Source: Methanothrix sp.
Lineage (GTDB): Archaea > Halobacteriota > Methanosarcinia > Methanotrichales > Methanotrichaceae
Direction of reading: 5' to 3'
Assembly: GCA_012798025.1 (NCBI GenBank)
Contig: JAAZNX010000044.1
Span: 1 to 15,833 of the forward strand
Length of the DNA: 15,833 bases
This document shows, in pieces, positions 1-7,544 of the stretch; the stretch's first letter is position 1; every line of letters starts with the position of its first letter. The notes beneath the pieces were generated by a model. It saw only the letters and a list, made by a program, of their open reading frames with translations, did no database searches and was not told the origin of the DNA. Both the position numbers and the translations under genes were made by a program.

Positions 1-84
1 CTCTTTGGGCTCGTCCACGGAGGATGAGCCTATCGAACTCTTTGGCCTTAAGAGCTTGTCCGGATTGCTTCGTCTCGTCCTCAC
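1..84 (-). CDS. possible 5' end of an unidentified gene running off the window (partial)
   Basis: A minus-strand frame opens with GTG at 84-82 and stays open for 28 codons to the window edge. It reads MRTRRSNPDKLL and ends in an acidic DEPKE-like stretch, giving a basic N-terminus without a signal peptide. The main support is a TATA-like heptamer at 108-114, centred about 27 bases upstream of the GTG, the same spacing seen for several better-supported genes here. A second minus-strand frame is also open to the edge but has only a TTG start. The piece is too short to assign a family, and its reality is uncertain. Confidence 0.3.
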   Translation of the reverse strand, partial: MRTRRSNPDKLLRPKSSIGSSSVDEPKE

Positions 85-97
85 AGCGCAAAACGCG

Positions 98-138
98 GCA
101 AACTATCTATATAATCATTATGGATATTTGTAGTTTGC
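98..138. repeat. inverted repeat flanking a TATA-like box
   Basis: GCAAACTA at 98-105 is matched exactly by its reverse complement TAGTTTGC at 131-138, with 25 AT-rich bases between. One outer base pair mismatches and the next matches, giving 9 of 10. The arms bracket the TATA-like sequence at 108-114, an arrangement that could be an operator. An 8-base match over this distance could also be chance. Confidence 0.35.
108..114 (-). promoter_or_regulatory. candidate TATA box for the partial gene at 84-1
   Basis: The minus strand reads TTATATA here, about 27 bases upstream of a GTG at 84. It lies between the two arms of an inverted repeat (98-105 and 131-138). This is a promoter inference from spacing and composition only. 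Confidence 0.35.
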
Positions 139-258
139 GGTCGAGGGCCTGGCTGAGCGTAAGATATTACCTCCACCGGCTACAACTGGGGGAACTGGCA
201 GATGATTACTAGCAAGCAGAGAGGTCGGGAAAAATTGACCGATAGATAAAGGTTTAGA

Positions 259-280
259 CTGCTGGCAACAAGGCCAGCAG
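259..280. other. perfect 8-bp hairpin downstream of the solute-binding protein gene
   Basis: CTGCTGGC (259-266) and GCCAGCAG (273-280) form an uninterrupted 8-bp stem with a 6-base loop. On the minus strand it begins about 48 bases after the stop codon at 328. No good T-run follows in either direction, so it may be a transcript-end structure or a processing signal rather than a classical terminator. Confidence 0.4.
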
Positions 281-327
281 AATGTATGAAGCGATCAATC
301 TCTCCGACCCATGCGTTCACTTTGTAC

Positions 328-1443
328 CTAACTGGGGTAATAGAATATACGCCCTTCAGGATATTTAAGCCCTATGCGTTGCAGATACTCTTTATAAACA
401 GACTCCGGGTCTAGGTCTACTTCAGGATGGATTACTTTGGCCAGATAGGTGAGCCCTACTATTTGATCTGGACCTGCCATGAAGTCCCAGTTGAAAATGT
501 AGACTTTGCCGTTTTTCACCGCAGGCACAGTAGTTGCAGCAGCTCGATCCATGACCTCTTGGAGGGCTTTCTCAAGCTTGACTGCATCCTGAGATGGAGG
601 CGCTTCCCAGCCCAAGGCCTTGGCATCTGATGCGGAAGCCTGTCGTTTTATTATGATCTCTGGCTTCTGCGAGACTATATACTCCCAATCAACCACGGGA
701 TATCCTTCTGGGCGCCCGCTGAATATATTAAAGGCATTAACTGTTTTAACCATTTGTCCCGCTCCGGAAGTTGGACCCATGCCGCTCAGATCGTTACCCT
801 TAGCATTCCATTCTACGTATATTTTGGGCATCGATGTCCCTTTCACTGCCTCCTTTATTTCGGAAGCCTTCTCGTTGTACCAGTTTATGTATTCCTTAGC
901 CTCGGCCTCCTTGTTCAATATGACTCCCAACTTCTCCAGCTCTACCGTCATGTTTTCTGGATAGAAGAAATCCAGGCCTACGAAGGTTATGTTCTTGAAT
1001 GGAGCCAAAGCCTTTTCATGGGCTTCGATTCCATAGGCTTTGCCTGGGTAACTGTAGCCTATAAAGATAATATCTGGGGCTATTGTATCACTGCTCCCTT
1101 TTGCAATTTCCGCAATCAGTTCATAATCAAGCTTGTTGAATGTACCCACTGACTGTACGCCTTTAAGGATAGGGAAGTAGTAGCTTGCTTTCTGTTTTAC
1201 TGTATCCGATACCGCCACTATCTTGTCTCCCTCGCCAAGCAAGATTATGACCTCAGCAGCATCTCCATTATTTACTATTATCCTATGCACAGGATTTTGG
1301 ATAGTGACCTCCCTGCCAGCGGAATCCACAATCGTCTTGGGGTAATCTGAACCAGAGCTATCCGATTCCAGGGCGGTGCTGATGACGACCAGCGAAAGAC
1401 ACAGCGCCAGCACCGGCCAAACTAAAAACTTATTTAGTCTCAT
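328..1443 (-). CDS. secreted periplasmic-binding-type solute-binding protein (iron complex/cobalamin class)
   Basis: This is the substrate-capturing subunit of an ABC importer of the PF01497 class (BtuF/FhuD/FepB-like), which binds siderophores, haem, cobalamin or related metal complexes outside the cell. The chosen start gives MRLNKFLVWPVLALCLSLVV, a clear signal sequence of two positive residues and then a hydrophobic core. The mature part opens with the family's typical DSAGREVTI and PVHRIIV strands. It continues with a two-lobe pattern through a central region (near EYINWYNEKASEI) to a C-terminal lobe (VPAVKNGKVYIFNWD). The frame extends upstream to a TTG at 1506 and an ATG at 1476, but those starts put a charged stretch before the signal peptide. 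ATG 1443 is preceded by GAGGG on the minus strand. No lipobox cysteine is evident. No permease or ATPase gene is visible nearby, so the ligand cannot be assigned. Confidence 0.85.
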   Translation of the reverse strand: MRLNKFLVWPVLALCLSLVVISTALESDSSGSDYPKTIVDSAGREVTIQNPVHRIIVNNGDAAEVIILLGEGDKIVAVSDTVKQKASYYFPILKGVQSVGTFNKLDYELIAEIAKGSSDTIAPDIIFIGYSYPGKAYGIEAHEKALAPFKNITFVGLDFFYPENMTVELEKLGVILNKEAEAKEYINWYNEKASEIKEAVKGTSMPKIYVEWNAKGNDLSGMGPTSGAGQMVKTVNAFNIFSGRPEGYPVVDWEYIVSQKPEIIIKRQASASDAKALGWEAPPSQDAVKLEKALQEVMDRAAATTVPAVKNGKVYIFNWDFMAGPDQIVGLTYLAKVIHPEVDLDPESVYKEYLQRIGLKYPEGRIFYYPS

Positions 1444-1506
1444 CTCTTTATCCCTCTCATAGTCGTTCGAATCCATAGAGTTATTATTTTTAGATTCGTC
1501 GTTCAA

Positions 1507-1575
1507 TCTTTATCATATAATATACTATCTATCCATGATATTATTAATAAATTTTTTTATTATAATAATATAAGG
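1507..1575 (-). promoter_or_regulatory. AT-rich upstream region with TATA-like sequences
   Basis: This stretch is almost entirely A and T, in contrast to the flanking coding DNA. On the minus strand it contains several overlapping TATA-like runs, for example TATATTATAT around 1515-1526. It is the probable promoter of the solute-binding protein gene, which would then have a leader of some 50 bases. Which TATA is used cannot be decided by eye. Confidence 0.4.
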
Positions 1576-1644
1576 TATGAGGTCAGGGTGAATCCCTCCT
1601 GGTGGACAATCATTTGAGCAGTGCCGACTCATGGAGGAAAGCAT

Positions 1645-1962
1645 ATGAAAAAACGAGGCGACGCTAAGACCGAGAATTCAAGATATCCATGGTGTCCGAG
1701 CTTGAACCCGGCAAGCAGCTAGCCCAGATTGCCCGCGAACAAGGCATTCATCCTAGTCTTCCTCGTCGATGGAGATCTGAACTTGCATTGAATCCCGAAT
1801 GGGCATTTACCGGCAATGGGCACAGATGCAAATATGAGGCCAGGATCTCCGAGCTGAAGGGGCTTCTCGTCCCAGGCCCACGCCGAAAATGAACTTTAAG
1901 GCAAAGGTAAGTATAGCGCCCTGAAATTATTTCGCACCCATGAACTTGAGGGGGAGGGCCTG
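1645..1962 (+). pseudogene. decayed IS3-type transposase orfA (HTH protein) remnant
   Basis: ATG at 1645 follows a strong GGAGG Shine-Dalgarno at 1633-1637, typical of IS orfA genes. The first codons read MKKRGDAKTE. The frame then shifts near 1672-1680 into FKISMVSELEPGKQLAQIAR, followed by EQGIHPSLPRRWRSEL. This is the helix-turn-helix of the IS3-family orfA (PF01527-like): K-Q-L-A-Q-I-A-x-E-x-G-I-H-P. A second shift near 1866-1878 leads to AHAENEL, then an in-frame stop, then ALKLFRTHELEG, matching the usual coiled-coil end of such proteins. Two frameshifts plus a stop make it non-functional. No orfB (DDE catalytic) part is present, and purA begins 50 bases later. The assignment rests on motif recognition; the IS name is unknown. 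Confidence 0.75.
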
Positions 1963-2010
1963 TGGAGATATCAGAAACCCATGAGCCTATGAGGCAGGAA
2001 GCCCTGCCCT

Positions 2011-3300
<1,290 letters not shown>

Positions 3301-3342
3301 GAGATGGGAGTTATCGGCCACGTAGATAACAATTTTGATGCG

Positions 3343-4221
3343 TTATTTGCAATCCAAAAGCTTCAAAACAAAGTCAGCAATTGCATCTGTCACATTTATG
3401 CCTAATGCCTCGAAGATGCCTTTTCCCGAGGGCGTGCCATTGACCTCGATGACCAACAGACCTTCGTCTGACTCCAGCAGGTCGACGCCGCAATAGACAG
3501 TTCCGGCGGCACGGCTGCTTCTGGCTGCCAGGTCTTCCAGCTCGGCTGATCGCGGGCAGGGCTTTGCATGCCCGCCTCGAGCCAGATTGCTGATCCACTG
3601 GCCTGGAGGAGCGACCCTGTAGATAGCGCCAAGGAGCCTGCCTCCAACCACAAAGGCCCTGATGTCGCGCGGAGACTGAGAGGCAATGAACTCCTGAAGG
3701 TAAACCAAACCATGTTTTTCAACCATGCCCTTGAGTTTTTCCTCATCTCCGTCTTTTAACAGAACGATGCCTTTTCCTTTGTACCCGAAGAGCGGCTTGG
3801 AGACGGCCCATCCGTACTCATGGAGCATCCTGACAGCTTCTTTGGGGCTGGCAATGACAGCAGTCCTTGGAGTCGGCACTCCAGCCTGTCGCAAAGCAAG
3901 AGACGTGGCAAACTTGTTGGCAGCTCTTGCAATGGCATCGGGTGGGTTGACCACAGTAATGCCGAGGCCCTCCAGGGCCTGCAGTGTCTCGAACCTGAAG
4001 GCTACATCATGTGCTCCCCTCCTGCCAAGGTCGCGCACCACAATGCCGTCAAGTTGCAAAAGATCTATGCCGTTGCTGAAGAGGGAGATATCTTCGTTGA
4101 TGGCGGCGTAAAGCTCTGAGAAATTCAAAAACACCGCATCAACGCCTTTTCCTCTGAAAGAGGTGCAAAGGGCCTGAGCTGTCCAATCAAGTGGATCGGA
4201 GATCACAATGCCTACGCGCAT
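3343..4221 (-). CDS. mptN: RimK-type ATP-grasp ligase, probable tetrahydromethanopterin:alpha-L-glutamate ligase
   Basis: This is an ATP-grasp ligase of the RimK family (COG0189). The best fit is MptN, which adds glutamate to tetrahydromethanopterin to form tetrahydrosarcinapterin, the one-carbon carrier of methanogenesis. From ATG 4221 the protein is 292 aa, starting MRVGIVISDPLDWTA, close to the length I recall for the family. It shows VVNPPDAI.RAANKF, the ATP-binding KPLFGYKGKGI loop, SPRDIRAFVVGG and the metal-binding EVNGTPSGKGI near the C-terminus. A TTG at 4266 would add 15 residues. ATG 4221 is preferred because it fits the family N-terminus and has a TATA-like box 27 bases upstream. 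Alternative: the related coenzyme F420 gamma-ligase CofF or another RimK paralogue. It probably forms an operon with purA. Confidence 0.8.
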   Translation of the reverse strand: MRVGIVISDPLDWTAQALCTSFRGKGVDAVFLNFSELYAAINEDISLFSNGIDLLQLDGIVVRDLGRRGAHDVAFRFETLQALEGLGITVVNPPDAIARAANKFATSLALRQAGVPTPRTAVIASPKEAVRMLHEYGWAVSKPLFGYKGKGIVLLKDGDEEKLKGMVEKHGLVYLQEFIASQSPRDIRAFVVGGRLLGAIYRVAPPGQWISNLARGGHAKPCPRSAELEDLAARSSRAAGTVYCGVDLLESDEGLLVIEVNGTPSGKGIFEALGINVTDAIADFVLKLLDCK

Positions 4222-4244
4222 GAGCTGCAGATAGTCTGCCAAAG

Positions 4245-4251
4245 GTATATC
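4245..4251 (-). promoter_or_regulatory. candidate TATA box for mptN
   Basis: The minus strand reads GATATAC, centred about 27 bases upstream of ATG 4221. The spacing implies a nearly leaderless transcript and supports that start over the upstream TTG. Confidence 0.4.
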
Positions 4252-4312
4252 TGAATTGCCTCGCAAGAGCTACGAGATGCCTGCACTCACACCTCGCTTC
4301 GCCCACAATTCA

Positions 4313-4957
4313 TCATCCTGCCATCGTTCTGTACAAATTCCACACACCAGTGGCCACGAAATTCACAGCAACAGCGCCCAGGATGAGGCCCATGATCCTG
4401 GTCAATACCATGATGCCCGTGACCCCCAGGGCATGATCGATGTATTCGGAGAACCTGAGGACGAAGAAGGTGATCAGGAAAGTCAGCACTATGGCCAGAA
4501 GAACCAGAGCCTTCTCTGCAATTGTGCTTGCAGCGCCCATCAGCACAACTACGGTGGTGATTGCACCAGGACCTGTGAGCAGCGGTATTGCCAAGGGAAA
4601 GACCGAAACATCCTCACGCTGGTTGGCATCTCTCAGCTCTGCTTCAGTGACCTTCTTCTGCTGGCGTACGCCTCGCAGCATGTCGATTGCCACCAGGAAG
4701 AGCAGAATGCCACCTGCCACGCGCAGGCTGTCCACAGTAATGCCGAATATGCGGAGCACAAATTCTCCTGCTATGGAAAACAGGATGGCGATGGATAAGG
4801 CCACGAGAGTTGTGCGTCTGTAGATATGGCTTTTCTCCAGGGCATTCATGTCTGCAGTTAGGGTGACGAAGATCATGGTGGCCTCGATGGGATTGACTAT
4901 CACGAAGACTGTGGTGAAGGCGTACACAAAGTAGAGGAGATAGTCGTTTATTCCCAT
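4313..4957 (-). CDS. MarC-family integral membrane protein
   Basis: This is a multi-pass membrane protein of the MarC family (PF01914, COG2095), whose transport substrate is not established. From ATG 4957 it is 214 aa and starts MGINDYLLYFVYAFTTVFVI. Family hallmarks are NPIEATMIFV in the first membrane region and PLAIPLLTGPGAITTVVVL in the middle, with GGILLFLVAIDMLRG between them. About six hydrophobic segments can be counted. Three ATGs are possible (5035, 4975, 4957). The last has GGAG five bases upstream (4963-4966) and lies about 34 bases after a TATA-like box, while the other two fit the promoter poorly. It is followed 91 bases later by mptN, which has its own candidate TATA box, so a shared operon is uncertain. 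Confidence 0.9.
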   Translation of the reverse strand: MGINDYLLYFVYAFTTVFVIVNPIEATMIFVTLTADMNALEKSHIYRRTTLVALSIAILFSIAGEFVLRIFGITVDSLRVAGGILLFLVAIDMLRGVRQQKKVTEAELRDANQREDVSVFPLAIPLLTGPGAITTVVVLMGAASTIAEKALVLLAIVLTFLITFFVLRFSEYIDHALGVTGIMVLTRIMGLILGAVAVNFVATGVWNLYRTMAG

Positions 4958-4987
4958 TTCAACTCCGTTTATCATAATGCAATTCCT

Positions 4988-4995
4988 GTATAAAT
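4988..4995 (-). promoter_or_regulatory. candidate TATA box for the MarC gene, with GGAG at 4963-4966
   Basis: The minus strand reads ATTTATAC here. A transcript starting about 27 bases downstream would begin near 4965, directly at the GGAG that precedes ATG 4957. This favours 4957 over the upstream ATGs and gives a very short leader. Confidence 0.4.
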
Positions 4996-5033
4996 TCGTG
5001 GAGGTGTTTTGCGAGGGGTGCAGGAGGAATGGC

Positions 5034-5043
5034 ATTTTATATT
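5034..5043 (+). promoter_or_regulatory. candidate TATA box for the NosD-like gene
   Basis: TTTTATAT is centred about 30 bases before ATG 5069 and implies a leaderless or nearly leaderless mRNA. It is divergent from the MarC promoter about 45 bases away, so the two genes share a compact intergenic control region. Confidence 0.5.
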
Positions 5044-5068
5044 GTAAGAGCAGTTACGTCTAGCCCGT

Positions 5069-6967
5069 ATGAAGGCTATGCCAGAGATGTTAGTGGTGAT
5101 GATTGCAGGGATGTTCCTCTTGACTGCAGGATTTGCGAGTGCATCCGTTGCAGTCAAGCAGGGAGATCGAATTCAGGCGGCTATTGATGCTGCCCTGCCA
5201 GGTGAGATCATTGAAGTCTACAGTGGCACCTACAAGGAAAGCCTGGTAGTCGACAAGCCGCTCATCATCAAAGGTATCGATTCAGGAAGCGGCCTTGCCA
5301 TTGTGCAAACCGAGAGTGACCCTGCCATAACATTGAAGGCAAACGGCATCGTTTTAGAGAGCATCTGGGCCAAGAGCGCAAGCGTGTGGACGGGCGATGC
5401 TGGCATCCTGGTGCTCTCGAACGACAACGTTCTTCGCAATAACACGGCAAGCGGCAATGGAAATGCAGGGATAATCTTACAGGGGTGCAGCAACAACACG
5501 CTCTGGGGAAATGTAGCTCAAGGGAACGGCAACGAAGGCATATACCTGAAGAACTGCAGCCAGAACCTCTTGGAGAGAAACCAGGTTAAAAACAACAAAT
5601 ACGGCCTTCGGATGCAGTCCTCCTTTGGCAATGAGATCTTGGGAAATGCAATAAGTGGAAATAAATTCCATGCCATTTACCTGCAAAACTGCCAGAGAAA
5701 TATCATCGAAGGAAACTATGCCAGCGAGAATGAGGGTGGGCTGGTCATGGATACCTGTCGAGACAACATCGTCCGGAAAAACGATTTTGTTGACAATGAA
5801 TTGGGCATTTCGATTTCATATCTTGATACGAGCAATGAGGTCCAACCAAAGGGAAAGGGTGTGGTTATCTCATACAACAGCATGCCCTCCGAGAGGTCAG
5901 TGTCCACTAATAATACAATTTATCAAAACAACCTCTCCAACAAAGATAATGCCTATGACGATAGCCTTGACTACTGGGATTTCGGCCAAATTGGCAACAA
6001 CTACAGCAATTTCAATGACGTTTCAGAGGGCTGCACAGGAAAAAAGATCTGCAGCTCCGAATATAGAATTCCTGGTGGTCCGAGCGTCGATGAATTTCCC
6101 CAGGCCGCTCCACTCAAGGTCCCAGGACTTTACACTGGCCCGCACGGAGCCGTCCTCCGGATCTTCCAGACCAGCTTCGTTCCGGGGGGTAAGATTAGGT
6201 TGAATTACACCTCACCTGCAAATATCGAGGTGTGGGCTGGCATAAATGCAAGCAATGCAGGTCAGAACGACCTTTACCTGGGCAGGAATACTACAGGCAA
6301 CGTCGTTTTAACGGCTCCCGATAAAGAGGGCTCCTACAGGTTACTTATGCGCGACCTAAACGGCACGGAGGTCATGTCGTTGCCGTTTAATGTAACAGTG
6401 CCAAGCATCTCCGCATCTCCATCCTCGGTGAACACATGCGAAAAGATCTTCGTGGCCTACTCAGGGGCCTTCGGCCAGAATAACGATTGGATTGGCATGT
6501 CCCGCGCAGGTTCATCGGATTTCGTCTCCCGCCAATACTTGAAGGGTCACGAAAATGGCAATATCACTTTCTCCAGTTCAGAGGCCGGGAGCTTCGAGTT
6601 CAAGCTGTTCGCTGCCGGCGCCTCTGCGCCGGTGGTTACGAGCAATGCGGTTGAGGTCAAGTCCAGACCAGGCTACAAGGTAATTGCAGAACCAACGCAC
6701 GTTTCCCCTGGCGGCACTGTCACAGTCACATACTGGGGTGCACCCTCGTCAGGAACGGGCATGATGGGCATGTACGGTATGAACAGGCCAGACAAGTTCC
6801 CAGTGGAGAAGAGATCAATTGGTGGCAAGAGCTGTGGTAGTATGACATGGCGGCTTCCCTCTGCTGCTGGGCAATACGACTTCAGAATGTTCTACTCTGA
6901 CATCACCGATATCAATCAAGGGGCTTATCAGCTCTTGGCCCAGAGCAATGTAGTGACGGTGAGCTAG
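5069..6967 (+). CDS. large secreted NosD-like right-handed beta-helix protein with Ig-like C-terminal modules
   Basis: This is an exported surface protein of 632 aa. Residues 1-26 are a signal peptide (hydrophobic core MLVVMIAGMFLLTAGF, then ASA). Residues 30-110 are the usual capping region (IQAAIDAALPGEIIEVYSGTY). About residues 115-250 form parallel beta-helix repeats of some 22-24 residues in the NosD/PbH1 style, with recurring N-x-x-x-x-N-x-x-x-x-N-x-x-G-I/L patterns. At 300-345 is the terminal NosD-type segment (YWDFGQIGNNYSNF ... YRIPGGPSVDEFP). From 350 there are about three Ig-like modules; the second contains NNDWIGMSRAG and the third VSPGGTVTVTYWGAP. No C-terminal membrane anchor is visible. 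Such folds occur in polysaccharide-binding, adhesin and S-layer-associated proteins. The ligand is unknown, and a true nitrous oxide role is unlikely because no nos genes are nearby. Confidence 0.85.
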   Translation: MKAMPEMLVVMIAGMFLLTAGFASASVAVKQGDRIQAAIDAALPGEIIEVYSGTYKESLVVDKPLIIKGIDSGSGLAIVQTESDPAITLKANGIVLESIWAKSASVWTGDAGILVLSNDNVLRNNTASGNGNAGIILQGCSNNTLWGNVAQGNGNEGIYLKNCSQNLLERNQVKNNKYGLRMQSSFGNEILGNAISGNKFHAIYLQNCQRNIIEGNYASENEGGLVMDTCRDNIVRKNDFVDNELGISISYLDTSNEVQPKGKGVVISYNSMPSERSVSTNNTIYQNNLSNKDNAYDDSLDYWDFGQIGNNYSNFNDVSEGCTGKKICSSEYRIPGGPSVDEFPQAAPLKVPGLYTGPHGAVLRIFQTSFVPGGKIRLNYTSPANIEVWAGINASNAGQNDLYLGRNTTGNVVLTAPDKEGSYRLLMRDLNGTEVMSLPFNVTVPSISASPSSVNTCEKIFVAYSGAFGQNNDWIGMSRAGSSDFVSRQYLKGHENGNITFSSSEAGSFEFKLFAAGASAPVVTSNAVEVKSRPGYKVIAEPTHVSPGGTVTVTYWGAPSSGTGMMGMYGMNRPDKFPVEKRSIGGKSCGSMTWRLPSAAGQYDFRMFYSDITDINQGAYQLLAQSNVVTVS

Positions 6968-6980
6968 GGAAATCCCGGTC

Positions 6981-7445
6981 TCAATGGGCCCTCTGATTCA
7001 GGCGGGTTGTACAGGTCTGGCAAAGCCTGGAGGGCTTCTCCCTGGCATTTTTTGCTGACCGGGAGAGCTGCATGACGCAATCCTGACGACAGTGCTCCAA
7101 GCCCATGAGGTGGCCGACCTCGTGCAGAGCCTCTTTGACGAGCACATCCTGCTCAATGCCCGCATAAAGAAGAGCCGCTCTTTCTGAGGTGCAGCCCGCA
7201 ATAGGGCCGATCTTTGGATAGAGCAGCTCACGATCCACCAACCAGAGCACTCTTTTTGTACTGAATTCTCTTCCAAGATACTTCAAAAGCAAGGCTGCGT
7301 TAAGCTTTTGCCCTTCAAGTGGAACGTAGAGGTAGCCGCTCTCCTGCACCATCAATCCATATGGTCCATAGCATTCTTCGATAGCTCCTTTGATGCTGGC
7401 GACATTCGCAAGAGAGCGCCGGTCATGAAAGATGAGCAGGATCAT
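6981..7445 (-). CDS. amzA: archaemetzincin zinc metalloprotease
   Basis: This is a small intracellular zinc-dependent protease of the archaemetzincin family (PF07998, AmzA), whose physiological substrate is not established. The protein is 154 aa and lacks a signal peptide. The catalytic motif HEVGHLMGLEHC at residues 108-119 gives zinc ligands His108, His112 and His118 with general base Glu109. It is followed by C-x4-C-V-M (Cys119, Cys123, Met-turn Met125) and a late CQTC pair (Cys142, Cys145); these cysteines form a second zinc site in the family. It is somewhat shorter than the roughly 180 aa I recall as usual, but all signature residues are present. It converges with the NosD-like gene, with 13 bases between the stops, and is divergent from the radical SAM gene. 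A weak TATA-like CATTAAC lies about 29 bases upstream. Confidence 0.93.
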   Translation of the reverse strand: MILLIFHDRRSLANVASIKGAIEECYGPYGLMVQESGYLYVPLEGQKLNAALLLKYLGREFSTKRVLWLVDRELLYPKIGPIAGCTSERAALLYAGIEQDVLVKEALHEVGHLMGLEHCRQDCVMQLSRSAKNAREKPSRLCQTCTTRLNQRAH

Positions 7446-7511
7446 TGTACTTAGGTTATTTAGAAGAAGAGGTTAATGAGATCTTCCTGGCATAACACTT
7501 GGGCATTACTT

Positions 7512-7519
7512 CTTTAAAC
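7512..7519 (+). promoter_or_regulatory. candidate TATA box for the radical SAM gene
   Basis: CTTTAAAC is centred about 29 bases upstream of ATG 7545. GAGGAAG at 7522-7528 lies between the two but is too far from the ATG to be a normal ribosome binding site, consistent with leaderless initiation. Confidence 0.45.
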
Positions 7520-7544
7520 CCGAGGAAGCCTAATACTATCAGAT

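Noticed and set aside
24..212. Plus-strand open frame of 62 codons at the left edge
   Set aside because: No ribosome binding site or TATA box at the right distance, odd composition (Ser/Arg/Tyr-rich), and it overlaps the inverted repeat and the better-supported minus-strand start at 84.
1463..1475. GTTCGAATCC, similar to a tRNA T-loop
   Set aside because: It lies at the start of the solute-binding protein gene and no acceptor, D or anticodon stems can be found around it.
1443..1506. Longer N-terminus of the solute-binding protein (TTG 1506 or ATG 1476)
   Set aside because: It would place about 20 charged residues before the signal peptide; ATG 1443 has GAGGG upstream and gives a normal signal sequence.
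1578..1612. Imperfect inverted repeat near the transposase remnant (AGGG-TGAAT-CCCT) as an IS end
   Set aside because: Stem of only four pairs and no matching copy on the other side of the remnant, so no IS boundary can be claimed.
4256..4798. 180-codon plus-strand open frame opposite the MarC gene
   Set aside because: Composition is very His/Gln/Cys-rich with no hydrophobic core, typical of the antisense of a membrane protein gene.
5655..6203. 182-codon plus-strand frame inside the NosD-like gene
   Set aside because: Fully inside a convincing gene in another frame; no start signals or motifs.
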